DNA of 40,113 nucleotides from Opitutaceae bacterium (GTDB taxonomy: Bacteria; Verrucomicrobiota; Verrucomicrobiia; Opitutales; Opitutaceae). The notes beneath the pieces were generated by a model. It saw only the letters and a program-made list of their open reading frames with translations. It was not told the DNA's origin and ran no database searches. The first letter of the stretch is position 1; each line of letters begins with the position of its first letter. Below are positions 1-9,071 of this stretch, piece by piece. The DNA lies in the NCBI GenBank assembly GCA_023269565.1, contig JAHFTD010000014.1, positions 1 to 40,113 of the forward strand, given 5' to 3'. A program made the position numbers and the translations under genes.

Positions 1-881
1 CGGGTGGCGTTTACGGCTTTGCGGAGACGCATCGCCAGCTTGCGGTCGACGGTGCGCACCGACGCCAAGCGGATACGCTGTTTTCGGGAGGAGATCTCAA
101 CATAGAAGATCGCATGACGATGCCCACGTTTTTCATATCGTCTGCATCCGACAATCACCCCTTTCCGGTAAACCCAGTGAGTCCGGCCAGCGCGCAGTAT
201 CTGGAATAGCTCATCACCAGGTAGAGCTTCTTTGATAAAGCGACCACCCGACCACTGGAATTCATGAAGGTCGTTACGGCGACGGTGTGTCATGCGCTTT
301 CGGGCATCGATTCTTCCCTTTTTAGCCTGTGCCTCTTCGGTCGAATCCCAAGAGGTGCTGACCAAGGGCACGAGCCAAGACCCGCTCGCGGTTCTTTTGG
401 AGCCTGCTCCGGCGAAAATGAACCGTGGTTTTCGGTAGATTTTCTTTAGGCGAGCCAACTCTCTGCGGTGCATTGGGCGCGCCCCTAGGTCATTGATAAA
501 TTGCCGGGCCTTTTGCGCGACGTTCGGTGCCGTGGTCATAACGCCGGCCTCGTGAAGAATATCTTTGGAGTTACGTGATGCGTTGTGACTGCCTACGATA
601 ACGGTGTGCCCAAAAACGAACACCTTGGCGTGCAAGCGCGCCGCCGAATAAACGCGGACACCTTTCCGAAGAAACTCCTCCAATGCGTGTGGATCAGTCC
701 GGCCGGACTTCATGGCTTCGTCACTGGCATCCACCACAAGTCGGCTACCGCGCCTAAGGCGCAGCAGCGCTGGTGAGTCGGATCCACAATAAGCCACCGC
801 GAGATCAGCTTTCTTGGACTTTCGGGCTAGTTGTGCGGTGCTATTCCACAATGCAGCGCCGGACAAAAAACGAGTGGGCAT
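1..881 (-). CDS. Phospholipase D-like domain protein, 3' end outside window
   Basis: Reading the minus strand from an ATG at 879-881 gives an open frame of 293 codons that reaches the window edge without a stop, so the ORF track does not list it. The N-terminus (MPTRFLSGAALWNS) leads into a PLD-like half-domain: a beta-strand segment (ADLAVAYCGS), then RLVVDASDEAM, then HAKVFVFG...GSHNAS at about residues 80-100. This resembles the HxK...GSxN core of the PLD superfamily, but the usual Asp is replaced by Gly and the spacing is one residue shorter. About 180 further residues, rich in Arg and Lys, follow; I do not recognise that part. PLD-family proteins can be nucleases or lipid hydrolases; which applies here cannot be told. 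Base composition looks AT-richer than the neighbours, suggesting acquisition. No clear Shine-Dalgarno precedes the ATG. Confidence 0.8.
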   Translation of the reverse strand, partial: MPTRFLSGAALWNSTAQLARKSKKADLAVAYCGSDSPALLRLRRGSRLVVDASDEAMKSGRTDPHALEEFLRKGVRVYSAARLHAKVFVFGHTVIVGSHNASRNSKDILHEAGVMTTAPNVAQKARQFINDLGARPMHRRELARLKKIYRKPRFIFAGAGSKRTASGSWLVPLVSTSWDSTEEAQAKKGRIDARKRMTHRRRNDLHEFQWSGGRFIKEALPGDELFQILRAGRTHWVYRKGVIVGCRRYEKRGHRHAIFYVEISSRKQRIRLASVRTVDRKLAMRLRKAVNAT

Positions 882-1026
882 AAGCAAAGATTAGCCGAAG
901 CATTTTTCTCGGCCAAGGATAAAGCGGGGTGTGGGCATCTCGCTTGCATTCCCTCTTTGTCGGGAGGAGTGAACCCGCCTGCGTCCTGCTTATGCGGGAC
1001 TTCTACAAGGCAAGGTCGCGGCGGGA

Positions 1027-4000
1027 TTACTCCTCATCCGGCGGGGTGAAACCGCGCCGAAGGACATTTTCTGCAATCAACCTCGGGAAGAGGAAGTTCT
1101 CCAGATACTCGCGCCCGCCGGCCTTGGTGCCGCCGCCGGACATCTTGAAGCCGCCGAACGGATGGCGCTGCACGATGGCGCCGGTGCAGCCGCGGTTGAT
1201 GTAGAGGTTGCCGGTGAGGAACTCCTGCTGCGCGCGCTCGATGGCGCGCGGGCTGCGCGAGAAGAAACCGCCGGTGAGAGCATAGTCGTTGGCGTTCGCC
1301 ATCGCGAACGCCTCGTCGAGGTCCTTCGCCTTGAGGATGGCGAGCACCGGCCCGAAGATTTCCTCGCGAACGATCTGGTGGTCGGGCTTGCAGCCCGTGA
1401 ACACGGTCGGCGGCACGTAGTAACCGCCGCTGGCGAGCAGCTCGGGTGCGAGCCTGGCCTGCCAAGCGAGCTTGGATTCCTTTTTGCCGGCCTCGATGTA
1501 GCCGAGGATGGATTTTTGTGCGGCCTCGTCGATGACGGGATTCACGATGGTGCCGGGCTGCGCCGGATCGCCCACGGGCAGGGTGGGGCACGCGGAGAGC
1601 AGGCGCTCGACGAAATGGTCATAGACGCCCTCGAGCACGATGAGGCGCGAGAGCGCGGAGCACTTCTGGCCCGCGAATCCGAATGCGCTGTAGAGCGCGG
1701 CGGGGATCGCCTCGTCGAGGTCGGCGTCGTTGTCGATGATCATGGCGTTCTTGCCGCCCATCTCGCAGACGACCTTCTTGAGGTTGAGCTGGCCGGGCTT
1801 GGTCTTGCCCGCCTCCTCCCAGATGCCGAGGCCGACCTCGCGCGAGCCGGTGAACGCGATGAAGTCCACCTTCGGGTGCGCGACGAGGTGGGCGCCGGCG
1901 TCGGCGCCGGAACAGGGGAGATAGTGCAGCGCACCCGCGGGCACGCCGGCCTCGGTGAGGATGTCCATCAGGAACGCGCCGATGATGGAGGTCTGGCGCG
2001 CAGGCTTGATGATGACGCAATTGCCCGCGACGAGCGGCGCGACGGTCAGGCCGGTGAGGATCGCGAGCGGGAAATTCCACGGCGCCACGGCGACACCTAC
2101 GCCGCGCGGGGTCCAGGTCTGCACGCAACGCTCGCCGGGGACGTGCTGCGTGACGACGGGCTTGGCCATGCGGCGCATCTCGCCGGCGTAAAAGCGCAGG
2201 AAGTCGATCGCCTCGGAGGTGTCGCCGTCGGCCTCGACCCACGGCTTCGCGCCTTCGAGAATGAGCAGTGAGTTGATTTCCAGCCGGCGCGACTCCATGA
2301 GGTCGGCGGCGCGCTCGAGCATCTTTGCGCGGTCGTCGACCGGCGTGGCGCGCCACTTCGGGAAGAAGGCGACGGCGGCGGCGACGGCATCCTCGGCGTC
2401 CTGCACGGTGCCCTTGGCCCAGTAGCCGACGATCTGCGCGGGATGCGCGGGGTTGACGGACGGCAGGAAGGGCCGATCGGTGATCTTTTTTCCGTTGATG
2501 ATGCCCGGCCATTTTTTGCCGAGCTGCGTGGCGGTGAATTTTTCCAGCGCGGCGCGCTGCTTCTCGCGGTTCGACGCGATGGTGTAATCGGTGTTGGCGG
2601 CGTTGATGAACGCGCCAGCCGGGCGCGGCAGGCGTGCGAGCGGCTCGGGCGCGGCGGCGATGGCGTTGACCGGGTTGCCGAGGAGCTGCTCCTTCGAGGC
2701 CTCGCCCGTGTTCTTGATGCGGAGAAAGCCTTCGTTGGAAGTGTTCTCGAGCAGGCGGCGCACGAGATAAGCCATGCCCGGGAGGAGTTCGCCGATGGCG
2801 CCGTATTCGCGGACGCGGTGGCCCATCTGCAGCAGCGAGGCCTTCAACTCGTCAGCCATGCCGTAAAGCGCCTGGAATTCGTAGTGCTTCGGGTGCACGC
2901 CGAGGCGCTCGGCCTGCGCCATCGCGTGCGCGCAGGAGCGGACGTTGTGCGAGGCGAAGTTGGACGTGATGAGGTCAGCGTTCTCGAGCAGGAAGACGGT
3001 GAGCTTCTCGTAGTTGGCGTCGGACTCGGGCTTCTTCTGCCAGACCGGGACCGGCCACTCGCGCTGCTGGGCCATGACGGTTTCATAGTCCCAGTAGGCG
3101 CCCTTCACGAGGCGGATGTTGAGCGGGCGGTTGTGCTGGCGCGCCCAGGCGACGAGGTCGCGGAGGTCGGCCTCGCAGTCGCGCAGGTAGGCCTGCATCG
3201 CAATGCCGATGGCGGGCTTTTGGCGAAACTCCTCTTCCTCGAAGATGGACTTGAAGAGCGCGAGCGTGAGGTCCTTCAGCTTGTAGCTCTCCATGTCGAA
3301 GTTGATCAGCGCGCCGACTTCGATGGCGCGGCGGAGGATCGGGCGCAGGCGGTGCTGGAGCGCCTTGATGGAGTTTTCGGGGTCGGCCGGGTGGACGTCG
3401 GGCGTGAGCGCGGAGATCTTGACCGAGAGATTGAGGCGCGGCAGCGCCTTGCCATCGGGGCCGAGGTCGCTGACGCACGGCTCGGGCTCCTTGGCGTAGA
3501 ATTTCGAAACCGAGTCGAGGATCTCGAGGTTGCGCTGCAGGAACACATCGGCCTCCTCCTCGCTCACGACCGCCTCGCCGAGGAGGTCGATGGTCGTGGC
3601 AATGCCGAGTTTGATGTTTTTTTTGATCTGCCTGAGCAGATCCTCGCCGGTCTCGCCGGCGACAAACTGGCCGGCCATGTCGACGATCTGCGCCTTCACC
3701 GGCGTGGCGACAAGCGCGGGTGCAAACGACGACGCGGCGAGGCCGGCCTTGAGCGCCGGGTTGAGCTCGACGGCCTTGTCGCCGAGGTATTCCTGCAGGT
3801 GGCGGACGATCTCGGCGGAACTGTTGAGCGAGGGGAGGACGTCAACAAAGCGGAAGAGCTGGGTCTTGAAGACCGGGTCCTTCATCGACCAGTCCATGAG
3901 GCGCGCGTAGGCGCCCTTCTTGGAGAACAGTGCCGGAGGCGGCTGCTGGTCCATCAGGGCAAAGAGCTGTTCGCCCTTGGCGCGGACGACGGCTTCGATT

Positions 4001-4029
4001 TTCGGGTCGGGGGTGAGGAATTGAGACAT
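1027..4029 (-). CDS. putA: Bifunctional proline dehydrogenase / L-glutamate-5-semialdehyde dehydrogenase PutA
   Basis: This 1000-residue cytoplasmic or membrane-peripheral enzyme oxidises proline to P5C with FAD, then glutamate semialdehyde to glutamate with NAD. The N-terminal half is the PRODH barrel (LSVKISALTP near 205, NIRLVKGAYWD near 310, GMAYLVRRLLENTSNEGF near 430). The C-terminal half is an aldehyde dehydrogenase with VAPWNFPLAI, the general-base Glu in CEMGGKN (about E756) and the nucleophilic Cys in GQKCSALSR (about C790), a normal 34-residue spacing. There is no N-terminal ribbon-helix-helix, so this is the short PutA form without the DNA-binding repressor domain. It stands alone on the minus strand, diverging from the sigma-factor gene across about 240 bp. 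Start MSQFLTPDPK is the first ATG; no Shine-Dalgarno is visible. Confidence 0.96.
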   Translation of the reverse strand: MSQFLTPDPKIEAVVRAKGEQLFALMDQQPPPALFSKKGAYARLMDWSMKDPVFKTQLFRFVDVLPSLNSSAEIVRHLQEYLGDKAVELNPALKAGLAASSFAPALVATPVKAQIVDMAGQFVAGETGEDLLRQIKKNIKLGIATTIDLLGEAVVSEEEADVFLQRNLEILDSVSKFYAKEPEPCVSDLGPDGKALPRLNLSVKISALTPDVHPADPENSIKALQHRLRPILRRAIEVGALINFDMESYKLKDLTLALFKSIFEEEEFRQKPAIGIAMQAYLRDCEADLRDLVAWARQHNRPLNIRLVKGAYWDYETVMAQQREWPVPVWQKKPESDANYEKLTVFLLENADLITSNFASHNVRSCAHAMAQAERLGVHPKHYEFQALYGMADELKASLLQMGHRVREYGAIGELLPGMAYLVRRLLENTSNEGFLRIKNTGEASKEQLLGNPVNAIAAAPEPLARLPRPAGAFINAANTDYTIASNREKQRAALEKFTATQLGKKWPGIINGKKITDRPFLPSVNPAHPAQIVGYWAKGTVQDAEDAVAAAVAFFPKWRATPVDDRAKMLERAADLMESRRLEINSLLILEGAKPWVEADGDTSEAIDFLRFYAGEMRRMAKPVVTQHVPGERCVQTWTPRGVGVAVAPWNFPLAILTGLTVAPLVAGNCVIIKPARQTSIIGAFLMDILTEAGVPAGALHYLPCSGADAGAHLVAHPKVDFIAFTGSREVGLGIWEEAGKTKPGQLNLKKVVCEMGGKNAMIIDNDADLDEAIPAALYSAFGFAGQKCSALSRLIVLEGVYDHFVERLLSACPTLPVGDPAQPGTIVNPVIDEAAQKSILGYIEAGKKESKLAWQARLAPELLASGGYYVPPTVFTGCKPDHQIVREEIFGPVLAILKAKDLDEAFAMANANDYALTGGFFSRSPRAIERAQQEFLTGNLYINRGCTGAIVQRHPFGGFKMSGGGTKAGGREYLENFLFPRLIAENVLRRGFTPPDEE

Positions 4030-4202
4030 GACGAGAGAGGCTCGGACGGAGGAAAGATCACCGAGTGTCGCCAGCGTCCCCGGTTTGGCAAGGGCGCGCT
4101 GGCCGCGGCGGCGGAGTTGAACCGGCGCTAATCCCGTATGTTAGGCCGGTTCGCACAGGTGGCTGCGACTTTCGCCGATGGCCGCGGGTCCTGTCCGCTT
4201 AT

Positions 4203-4223
4203 AAGCTTGGCCCGACGAAGCTT
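4203..4223. promoter_or_regulatory. Pair of AAGCTT palindromes upstream of the sigma-factor gene
   Basis: Two identical AAGCTT hexamers lie at 4203-4208 and 4218-4223, 15 bp apart (centre to centre), directly after a TATAAG-like stretch. They sit in the divergent putA/sigma intergenic region about 50 bp before the proposed GTG start. They could be an operator or chance; the sequence alone does not decide. Confidence 0.2.
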
Positions 4224-4273
4224 GCGTGGCAGGAGGAAAGTGCAACTTCGACGCGCGGCGCGGTGTTCTGAAC

Positions 4274-4867
4274 GTGAATGACAATCCATCAGTGCAAGCT
4301 TCCACCGAAGGCATAACCGCCCCGCCCGACTTCACCACATTCATGCGCAATTACCAAGACATGGTCTACTCCACCGCCGCGCGCCTCACCGGCAACGAGA
4401 CGCAGGCGGAGGACATTGCCCAGGATGTGTTCATCAAGGCCTACGAGCACTTCGACAACCTGCGCACCAGCCCGACCGCCGGCGGCTGGCTGAAGACCGT
4501 CGCGACCAACCTTTCGATCAACCACATCCAGCGCTATAAGAAACGCTGGACCTTTTTCTCCGACATCGTGCGCAAGGACGACGAGGGCGGGGAGAAGGAG
4601 GTCGAGTTCGCCGCACCCGAGACGTTCTTCTCCGGCGTCGACTCCGCCGAGCGCCGCGAGTGGATCGAGCGGGCCCTCGAGAAACTTCCCGAACACCAGC
4701 GCGTGCCGCTTGTGCTCTATCACTTCGAGGACCTGCCCTACGAGGACATCGCCAAGAAACTCCGCATTTCCCTCAGCAAAGTGAAGACCGACATCCTCCG
4801 CGGCCGCGAGGCCCTCGCCAAGATCCTCGTGCGCAGCGGAGCCGCCCACGAAAAATTTTCCCTCTAA
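4274..4867 (+). CDS. ECF-type RNA polymerase sigma factor
   Basis: A sigma-70 family protein of the extracytoplasmic-function class, which directs RNA polymerase to a specific promoter set. Region 2 is visible as YQDMVYSTAARLTG...AEDIAQDVFIKAYEHFDNL, followed by WLKTVATNLSINHIQRYKKRW. Region 4 is LPEHQRVPLVLYHFEDLPYEDIAKKLRISLSKVKTDILRGR. Regions 1.1 and 3 are absent, as expected for ECF factors. I prefer the GTG at 4274 (VNDNPSVQAS, 197 aa). The track starts at a GTG at 4226, which adds 16 residues without family character; the AGGAGG at 4231-4236 is poorly spaced for either start. The next gene, 9 bp downstream, encodes a small membrane protein that may be its anti-sigma factor. The signal sensed is unknown. 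Confidence 0.9.
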   Translation: MNDNPSVQASTEGITAPPDFTTFMRNYQDMVYSTAARLTGNETQAEDIAQDVFIKAYEHFDNLRTSPTAGGWLKTVATNLSINHIQRYKKRWTFFSDIVRKDDEGGEKEVEFAAPETFFSGVDSAERREWIERALEKLPEHQRVPLVLYHFEDLPYEDIAKKLRISLSKVKTDILRGREALAKILVRSGAAHEKFSL

Positions 4868-4876
4868 GGAGCCGCC

Positions 4877-5341
4877 ATGAAAAACATGAACGAACAGGAA
4901 CTCGAGCAATTCATCCACCGCCAGCTCCGCGCGCAGCCGCCGCGCCGCGCGCCGCGCACCCTCGAGACCCGCGTCCTGGCCGCCCTCGAACAGCGCGCCG
5001 CCATTGCGTGGTATCACAAGTCCTGGGCCTACTGGCCTGCCGCTGTCCGCTCGGCCTTCCTCGCCGTCGCGACGGGTGTTGCCGGAGCCGCCCTTACGGC
5101 TTGTTATCTTTTCAGCACTGGTGCCACCGCCACGAACCTCGGCGGCGAAGTGGCCGCGCGCTTCTCGTGGGCCACCCGTCTCGGCGCGGTCCTAAACGGC
5201 GTCTCGGAATTCATCAGTCTCGTCATTCGCAATGTGCCGCCGCTTTGGCTCTATGGCGGTGTGGCTTTCGTCGCCATGATGTATGTCACGTTCTTCGGTC
5301 TCGGCGCCGCCGCTTACCGCACTCTCTACCGTAGCAATTGA
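4877..5341 (+). CDS. Small two-helix membrane protein, possible anti-sigma factor
   Basis: This 154-residue protein starts MKNMNEQELEQFIHRQLRAQPPRRAP and has a charged cytosolic N-terminus of about 50 residues. Two hydrophobic segments follow: AFLAVATGVAGAALTACYLF (about 60-80) and PPLWLYGGVAFVAMMYVTFFGLG (about 119-142). It follows the ECF sigma gene by 9 bp with a clear Shine-Dalgarno (TAAGGAG), one of few in the window. Position and topology suggest a membrane-anchored anti-sigma factor, but I see no classical zinc anti-sigma motif (HxxxCxxC), so the role is inferred from context only. Its stop codon (TGA, 5339-5341) lies 11 bp before the next gene's ATG, consistent with co-transcription. 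Confidence 0.75.
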   Translation: MKNMNEQELEQFIHRQLRAQPPRRAPRTLETRVLAALEQRAAIAWYHKSWAYWPAAVRSAFLAVATGVAGAALTACYLFSTGATATNLGGEVAARFSWATRLGAVLNGVSEFISLVIRNVPPLWLYGGVAFVAMMYVTFFGLGAAAYRTLYRSN

Positions 5342-5352
5342 AAATCTTCCCC

Positions 5353-7275
5353 ATGAAAATGTCCCGCCTCCCGTTCCTTTCTGTCCTCTGGCTTGTCCTC
5401 GCGCTTGTGCTGTTCCCCGGGCTGCGCGCGCAGGTAGCACCGCCGGCGGCCGTGCCTGCGCCCGCCGTCAAACCGAGCGCACCGGCAGCCACGCCCACCA
5501 CGCCGTCAGCGCCGGACCACGACAAGGTCATCACGTCCGACGACAAGGACAACGAGGACCAGCAGTCCGACATGGAGTCGGCCGACGACGAGGTCCAGGC
5601 CGCCAGAGAAAAGGTGCAGGCGGCGCAGGAGAAAATTCAGGCCGCGAAAGAAGAGATGCGCCTCGCCGAGGAACAAATGCGCGACGAGGTCAAGACGAAG
5701 GTCGAGCGGACCAGTCGTAAGCTCCACTCGCTCGGCGTGAGCGTCGACACCGACTCCCACGCCAAGGTGCGCCGCTCCCGTCACGTTCGCCCCCGGGTGG
5801 ACTTGGGGATTTCCAGCGGCAACCACGAGATCGTCGTTTTCAACCGCAATGCCTTCGTCGGTAAAGGTGAGACGGCGGAAACCGTCGTCGCCATCGGCGG
5901 CAACGCCAAGGTGGAGGGCGACTCGCACGACGCGGTCGTCACCATTCTCGGATCTTCTGAAGTCAATGGAAAGGTCGGTGACGCCGTCGTAGCCGTGTTG
6001 GGCAGCACGATAGTCAACGGCCACGTGGCTGATGCCGTTGTCGCCGTCCTCGGCAATGTGACGCTCGGGCCCGATGCGGTCGTCGAAGGCGAAGTCGTTT
6101 CCGTCGGCGGCTCGATCACCCGCGATCCTAAATCGATCGTGAAGGGCAGCATCCAGGAGGTCGCCATCATGGATCACTTCCCCGATCTGACTGGCCTGAA
6201 GACTTGGATCGGAAAATGCGCCTTCTGGGGGCGCATGCTCTGGTTCGGGCCCGGGTTAGGCTGGGCCTGGCTCGTCGCCGCGGGCTTCCTCGTTTTCTAC
6301 ACGATTCTCGCGCTCCTCTTCCCGCGCGGCATCGAGAAAACCGCCGAGGTGCTCGAACAGCGCCCGGGCGGCACCTTCCTCACGATGTTGCTCACGGTGC
6401 TGCTGACGCCGGTGCTTATTGTTCTCCTCTGTATCACTGTAGTCGGCATTGCGGTCGTGCCGTTCCTGATCATCGGCATGATTTTCGCCACTCTGTTCGG
6501 CAAAGCCTCCGTGTTTGCTTGGATCGGCCGCCGCATCATCAAGCCCGGCACCGAGGGCGCGCTCGGCCACCCGGCCTTTGCCGTCTTCATCGGTGGATTG
6601 ATCGTCATGCTGCTCTACGCGATCCCGATCCTCGGCATCTTGCTTTTCAAATTCTTCGGCCTGCTCGGTCTCGCGATGGTGGTCTACCGGCTCGCACTCT
6701 CCATGCAGCGCGAAATACCAAAGAAAGCCGTCGCCGCTGCGCCTGCCGGCCCGGGCTTCGCGCCGCCGGGGATGCCGGTCATGGCCGCGGCTCCCGCCTT
6801 CAATGCCGATGGTTCGCCGGCCACCGCCGAGGTTCCTCCCGCTCCCGCCGCCCCCCTCGCGCCGCCGCCGGTGATGATCTCTGCGCTGACGCTGCCGCGC
6901 GCCGGATTCTGGATTCGCCTCGCTGCAGGGTTGCTGGATTTTCTGATGGTCTGCATCCTCGTCAACGTTGTCTTTCGGAGCCATGACGGACCCGGGTTGA
7001 TGTTCTTCTTCTTTGCCGCTTACAGTGTCGTGATGTGGAAGACGAAGGGCACCACGATCGGTGGCGTCATCTGCGGCCTGAAAGTCGTGCGCCTTGATGA
7101 TCTGCCGCTCGACTGGACCATCGCGATCGTTCGCGCGCTCACGGCTTTCCTTTCGCTCTTTGTGGCGGGCCTCGGCTTCATCTGGGTCGCCTTTGACGAC
7201 GAGAAACAGTCGTGGCATGACAAAGTGGCCGGCACCACGATCGTGCGCGTGCCGAAGGGCACCCCGCTGCTGTGA
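5353..7275 (+). CDS. Signal peptide, bactofilin-like repeat and RDD-domain fusion membrane protein
   Basis: A 640-residue mosaic protein. Order: signal peptide (MKMSRLPFLSVLWLVLALVL...RA, 1-26); Pro/Ala-rich then acidic stretch (27-80); charged coiled coil (VQAAREKVQAAQEKIQAAKEEM, 81-122); repeats of the type VVAVLGSTIVNGHVADA (about 158-270), which look like the beta-helix of polymer-forming bactofilins; three or four membrane helices (about 300-450); Pro/Ala linker (460-510); and an RDD domain (RAGFWIRLAAGLLDFLMVCIL ... WHDKVAGTTIV, 515-635). I chose the ATG at 5353 over the track's TTG at 5338 because the signal peptide begins there. It is the third gene of the sigma/anti-sigma unit and is followed by a strong terminator, so it may be the regulated output. 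Its function is unknown; a cell-envelope scaffold or transporter role is a guess. Confidence 0.85.
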   Translation: MKMSRLPFLSVLWLVLALVLFPGLRAQVAPPAAVPAPAVKPSAPAATPTTPSAPDHDKVITSDDKDNEDQQSDMESADDEVQAAREKVQAAQEKIQAAKEEMRLAEEQMRDEVKTKVERTSRKLHSLGVSVDTDSHAKVRRSRHVRPRVDLGISSGNHEIVVFNRNAFVGKGETAETVVAIGGNAKVEGDSHDAVVTILGSSEVNGKVGDAVVAVLGSTIVNGHVADAVVAVLGNVTLGPDAVVEGEVVSVGGSITRDPKSIVKGSIQEVAIMDHFPDLTGLKTWIGKCAFWGRMLWFGPGLGWAWLVAAGFLVFYTILALLFPRGIEKTAEVLEQRPGGTFLTMLLTVLLTPVLIVLLCITVVGIAVVPFLIIGMIFATLFGKASVFAWIGRRIIKPGTEGALGHPAFAVFIGGLIVMLLYAIPILGILLFKFFGLLGLAMVVYRLALSMQREIPKKAVAAAPAGPGFAPPGMPVMAAAPAFNADGSPATAEVPPAPAAPLAPPPVMISALTLPRAGFWIRLAAGLLDFLMVCILVNVVFRSHDGPGLMFFFFAAYSVVMWKTKGTTIGGVICGLKVVRLDDLPLDWTIAIVRALTAFLSLFVAGLGFIWVAFDDEKQSWHDKVAGTTIVRVPKGTPLL

Positions 7276-7304
7276 GTCGGGCGATTGCAAGATAAGTTCT
7301 CCCC

Positions 7305-7331
7305 AAGGCCGGCACTTCGCCGGCCTTTTTT
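7305..7331 (+). terminator. Rho-independent terminator after the RDD-fusion gene
   Basis: Perfect 9-bp stem AAGGCCGGC / GCCGGCCTT with a 5-nt loop (ACTTC), followed by a run of T residues. It lies 29 bp after the stop of the RDD-fusion gene and separates the sigma operon from purE. Confidence 0.9.
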
Positions 7332-7386
7332 CTTGGCGAGCAAGTTGGGGTTGAACCGCTCCCCACTCACTGCTTACTGCTCACCA

Positions 7387-7869
7387 ATGAAGCCACTCGT
7401 CGGAATCATCATGGGCAGCACCTCGGACTGGGAGACGATGCAGCACGCGGCCGCGCAACTCGCCGCGCTCGGCGTGCCGTTTGAAAAACGCGTCGTCAGC
7501 GCGCACCGCACCCCGAAACTTATGGTCGACTACGCCGAGTCGGCGGAGCAGCGCGGCCTGAAAGTCATCATCGCCGGGGCGGGCGGCGCCGCCCACCTGC
7601 CCGGCATGACCGCCTCGCTCACCACGCTGCCCGTGCTCGGAGTGCCGGTGGAATCAAAAGCGCTCAAGGGCCTCGACTCACTGCTCTCCATCGCGCAGAT
7701 GCCCGGCGGCGTGCCGGTCGCGACGTTTGCCATCGGCAAGGCAGGCGCGATCAACGCCGCGCTTTTCGCCGCCTCGTTGCTCGCCCAGAGCGACGCGAAG
7801 ACCAAGCGCGCGTGGGAAAAATTCCGCACCCAGCAGACCGCGAAAATTCGGAAGACGAAACTGCCGTGA
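7387..7869 (+). CDS. purE: N5-carboxyaminoimidazole ribonucleotide mutase PurE
   Basis: A 160-residue class I PurE that converts N5-CAIR to 4-carboxyaminoimidazole ribonucleotide in de novo purine synthesis. Diagnostic motifs are [13 protein letters not shown] at the N-terminus, [11 protein letters not shown] with the conserved active-site His, [14 protein letters not shown], and [22 protein letters not shown]. Length matches the family (about 160-170). The track's ORF begins at 7285 inside the preceding terminator; the ATG at 7387 ([11 protein letters not shown]) is the family start. The stop overlaps the purK start as GTGA, indicating translational coupling with the enzyme that supplies its substrate. 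Confidence 0.97.
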   Translation: MKPLVGIIMGSTSDWETMQHAAAQLAALGVPFEKRVVSAHRTPKLMVDYAESAEQRGLKVIIAGAGGAAHLPGMTASLTTLPVLGVPVESKALKGLDSLLSIAQMPGGVPVATFAIGKAGAINAALFAASLLAQSDAKTKRAWEKFRTQQTAKIRKTKLP

Positions 7870-9035
7870 GCGGTCCCCCAAAAATCATCTTGCCCGGCGG
7901 CACGGTCGGCGTCCTTGGCGGCGGCCAGCTCGGTCGCATGCTGGCGCAGGCCGCGACGCGCCTCGGCTACCGCGTGCATGTCTACGAGCCGCAGCCGAAC
8001 TGCCCGGCCGGCGCCGTGGCGCACCGGGAAGTTAACGCGCCCTACGAGGACCTTGCCGCGCTCACGGTGTTCGCGCGCGAGTGCGCGGTCGTTACCTACG
8101 AATTCGAGAACGTCCCCGCGGCGCCGCTGCAGGCCATCGAGTCGCTCACGCAGCTGCGCCCGCACTGGAGCGTGCTGGAGACGACACAGAACCGTTCGCG
8201 CGAGAAACGCTGGCTGCGCGACCACCAGTTTCCGCACGCACGCTTCGCCGAAGTCGCGGCGGGCGGCGATCTGGCCGCGGGCATCAGCGAGGTCGGCGCG
8301 CCGTGCGTGGTGAAGACCGCGGACTTCGGCTACGACGGCAAAGGCCAGCTGAAGGTGATGAGCGCCGCCGACGTGCCCGCCGCACTCGCGCGGTTCGCGG
8401 GCCAGCCCGTCGTGATCGAGCAGTTCGTGGATTTCGCCTGCGAGGTTTCCGCCGTGGTCGCGCGCAGCCAGACGGCGGCGGTGCGGGTGTTTCCCCTCGC
8501 CGAGAACATTCACACGAACCACATCCTGGATTTTTCCATCGTGCCGGCGCGGGTGCCGGCCGACGTGCGCGCTCAGGCCGAGAAACTGGCGCGGCTCATC
8601 GCCGAGCGGATCGACCTCGTCGGCGTGATGGGCGTCGAGATGTTCGTGACCAAGGCCGGGGAGGTGCTGGTGAACGAGCTCGCGCCGCGCACGCACAACA
8701 GCGGGCACTACACGATCGACGCGTGCATGACGTCGCAGTTCGAGCAGCAGGTGCGGGCCATCTGCGGGCTGCCGCTCGGCGCCGTGACGCTCAACACGCC
8801 CGCCATCGTGATGGTGAACATCCTCGGCGACGCTTGGGCCCCTCGACCGGGCTCGGGGCAGGCCTCGGTCACGCCGAACTGGGACGTGCTCTTCGCGCAA
8901 CCCAACGTGCGCCTGCACCTCTACGGCAAGGCCGAGCCGCGCCCCGGTCGCAAGATGGGCCACTTCACCGTGACCGCGCGCGACGCCGACATGGCCCTCG
9001 AGTTCGCCGAGAAATACAAAGCGCGACTCGCTTGA
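7866..9035 (+). CDS. purK: N5-carboxyaminoimidazole ribonucleotide synthase PurK
   Basis: A 389-residue ATP-grasp enzyme that makes N5-CAIR from AIR, ATP and bicarbonate, directly before PurE in the pathway. Visible are [25 protein letters not shown] (N-terminal Rossmann-like segment), [25 protein letters not shown] (ATP-grasp lysine loop), [18 protein letters not shown], and the C-terminal [19 protein letters not shown]...[15 protein letters not shown]. The GTG at 7866, overlapping the purE stop, is chosen because the family begins just before [10 protein letters not shown]; the track's 7812 start would run 57 bp into purE. No gene-specific promoter is evident. Confidence 0.96.
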   Translation: MSGPPKIILPGGTVGVLGGGQLGRMLAQAATRLGYRVHVYEPQPNCPAGAVAHREVNAPYEDLAALTVFARECAVVTYEFENVPAAPLQAIESLTQLRPHWSVLETTQNRSREKRWLRDHQFPHARFAEVAAGGDLAAGISEVGAPCVVKTADFGYDGKGQLKVMSAADVPAALARFAGQPVVIEQFVDFACEVSAVVARSQTAAVRVFPLAENIHTNHILDFSIVPARVPADVRAQAEKLARLIAERIDLVGVMGVEMFVTKAGEVLVNELAPRTHNSGHYTIDACMTSQFEQQVRAICGLPLGAVTLNTPAIVMVNILGDAWAPRPGSGQASVTPNWDVLFAQPNVRLHLYGKAEPRPGRKMGHFTVTARDADMALEFAEKYKARLA

Positions 9036-9071
9036 GCCGCGCTCAGCGGAGAGCGGGATGGGCGTCGATCC

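Noticed and set aside
968-1000. Hairpin GTCCTGC-TTAT-GCGGGAC between putA and the PLD-like gene, considered as a terminator
   Set aside because: The stem has a mismatch or wobble and no T run follows on either strand.
264-1049. Small plus-strand ORFs at the left end
   Set aside because: They lie opposite the PLD-like minus-strand frame or in the gap before putA and have no recognisable features.
1162-4131. Two long plus-strand ORFs (369 and 562 aa) opposite putA
   Set aside because: Shadows of PutA, whose two catalytic domains are intact on the minus strand.
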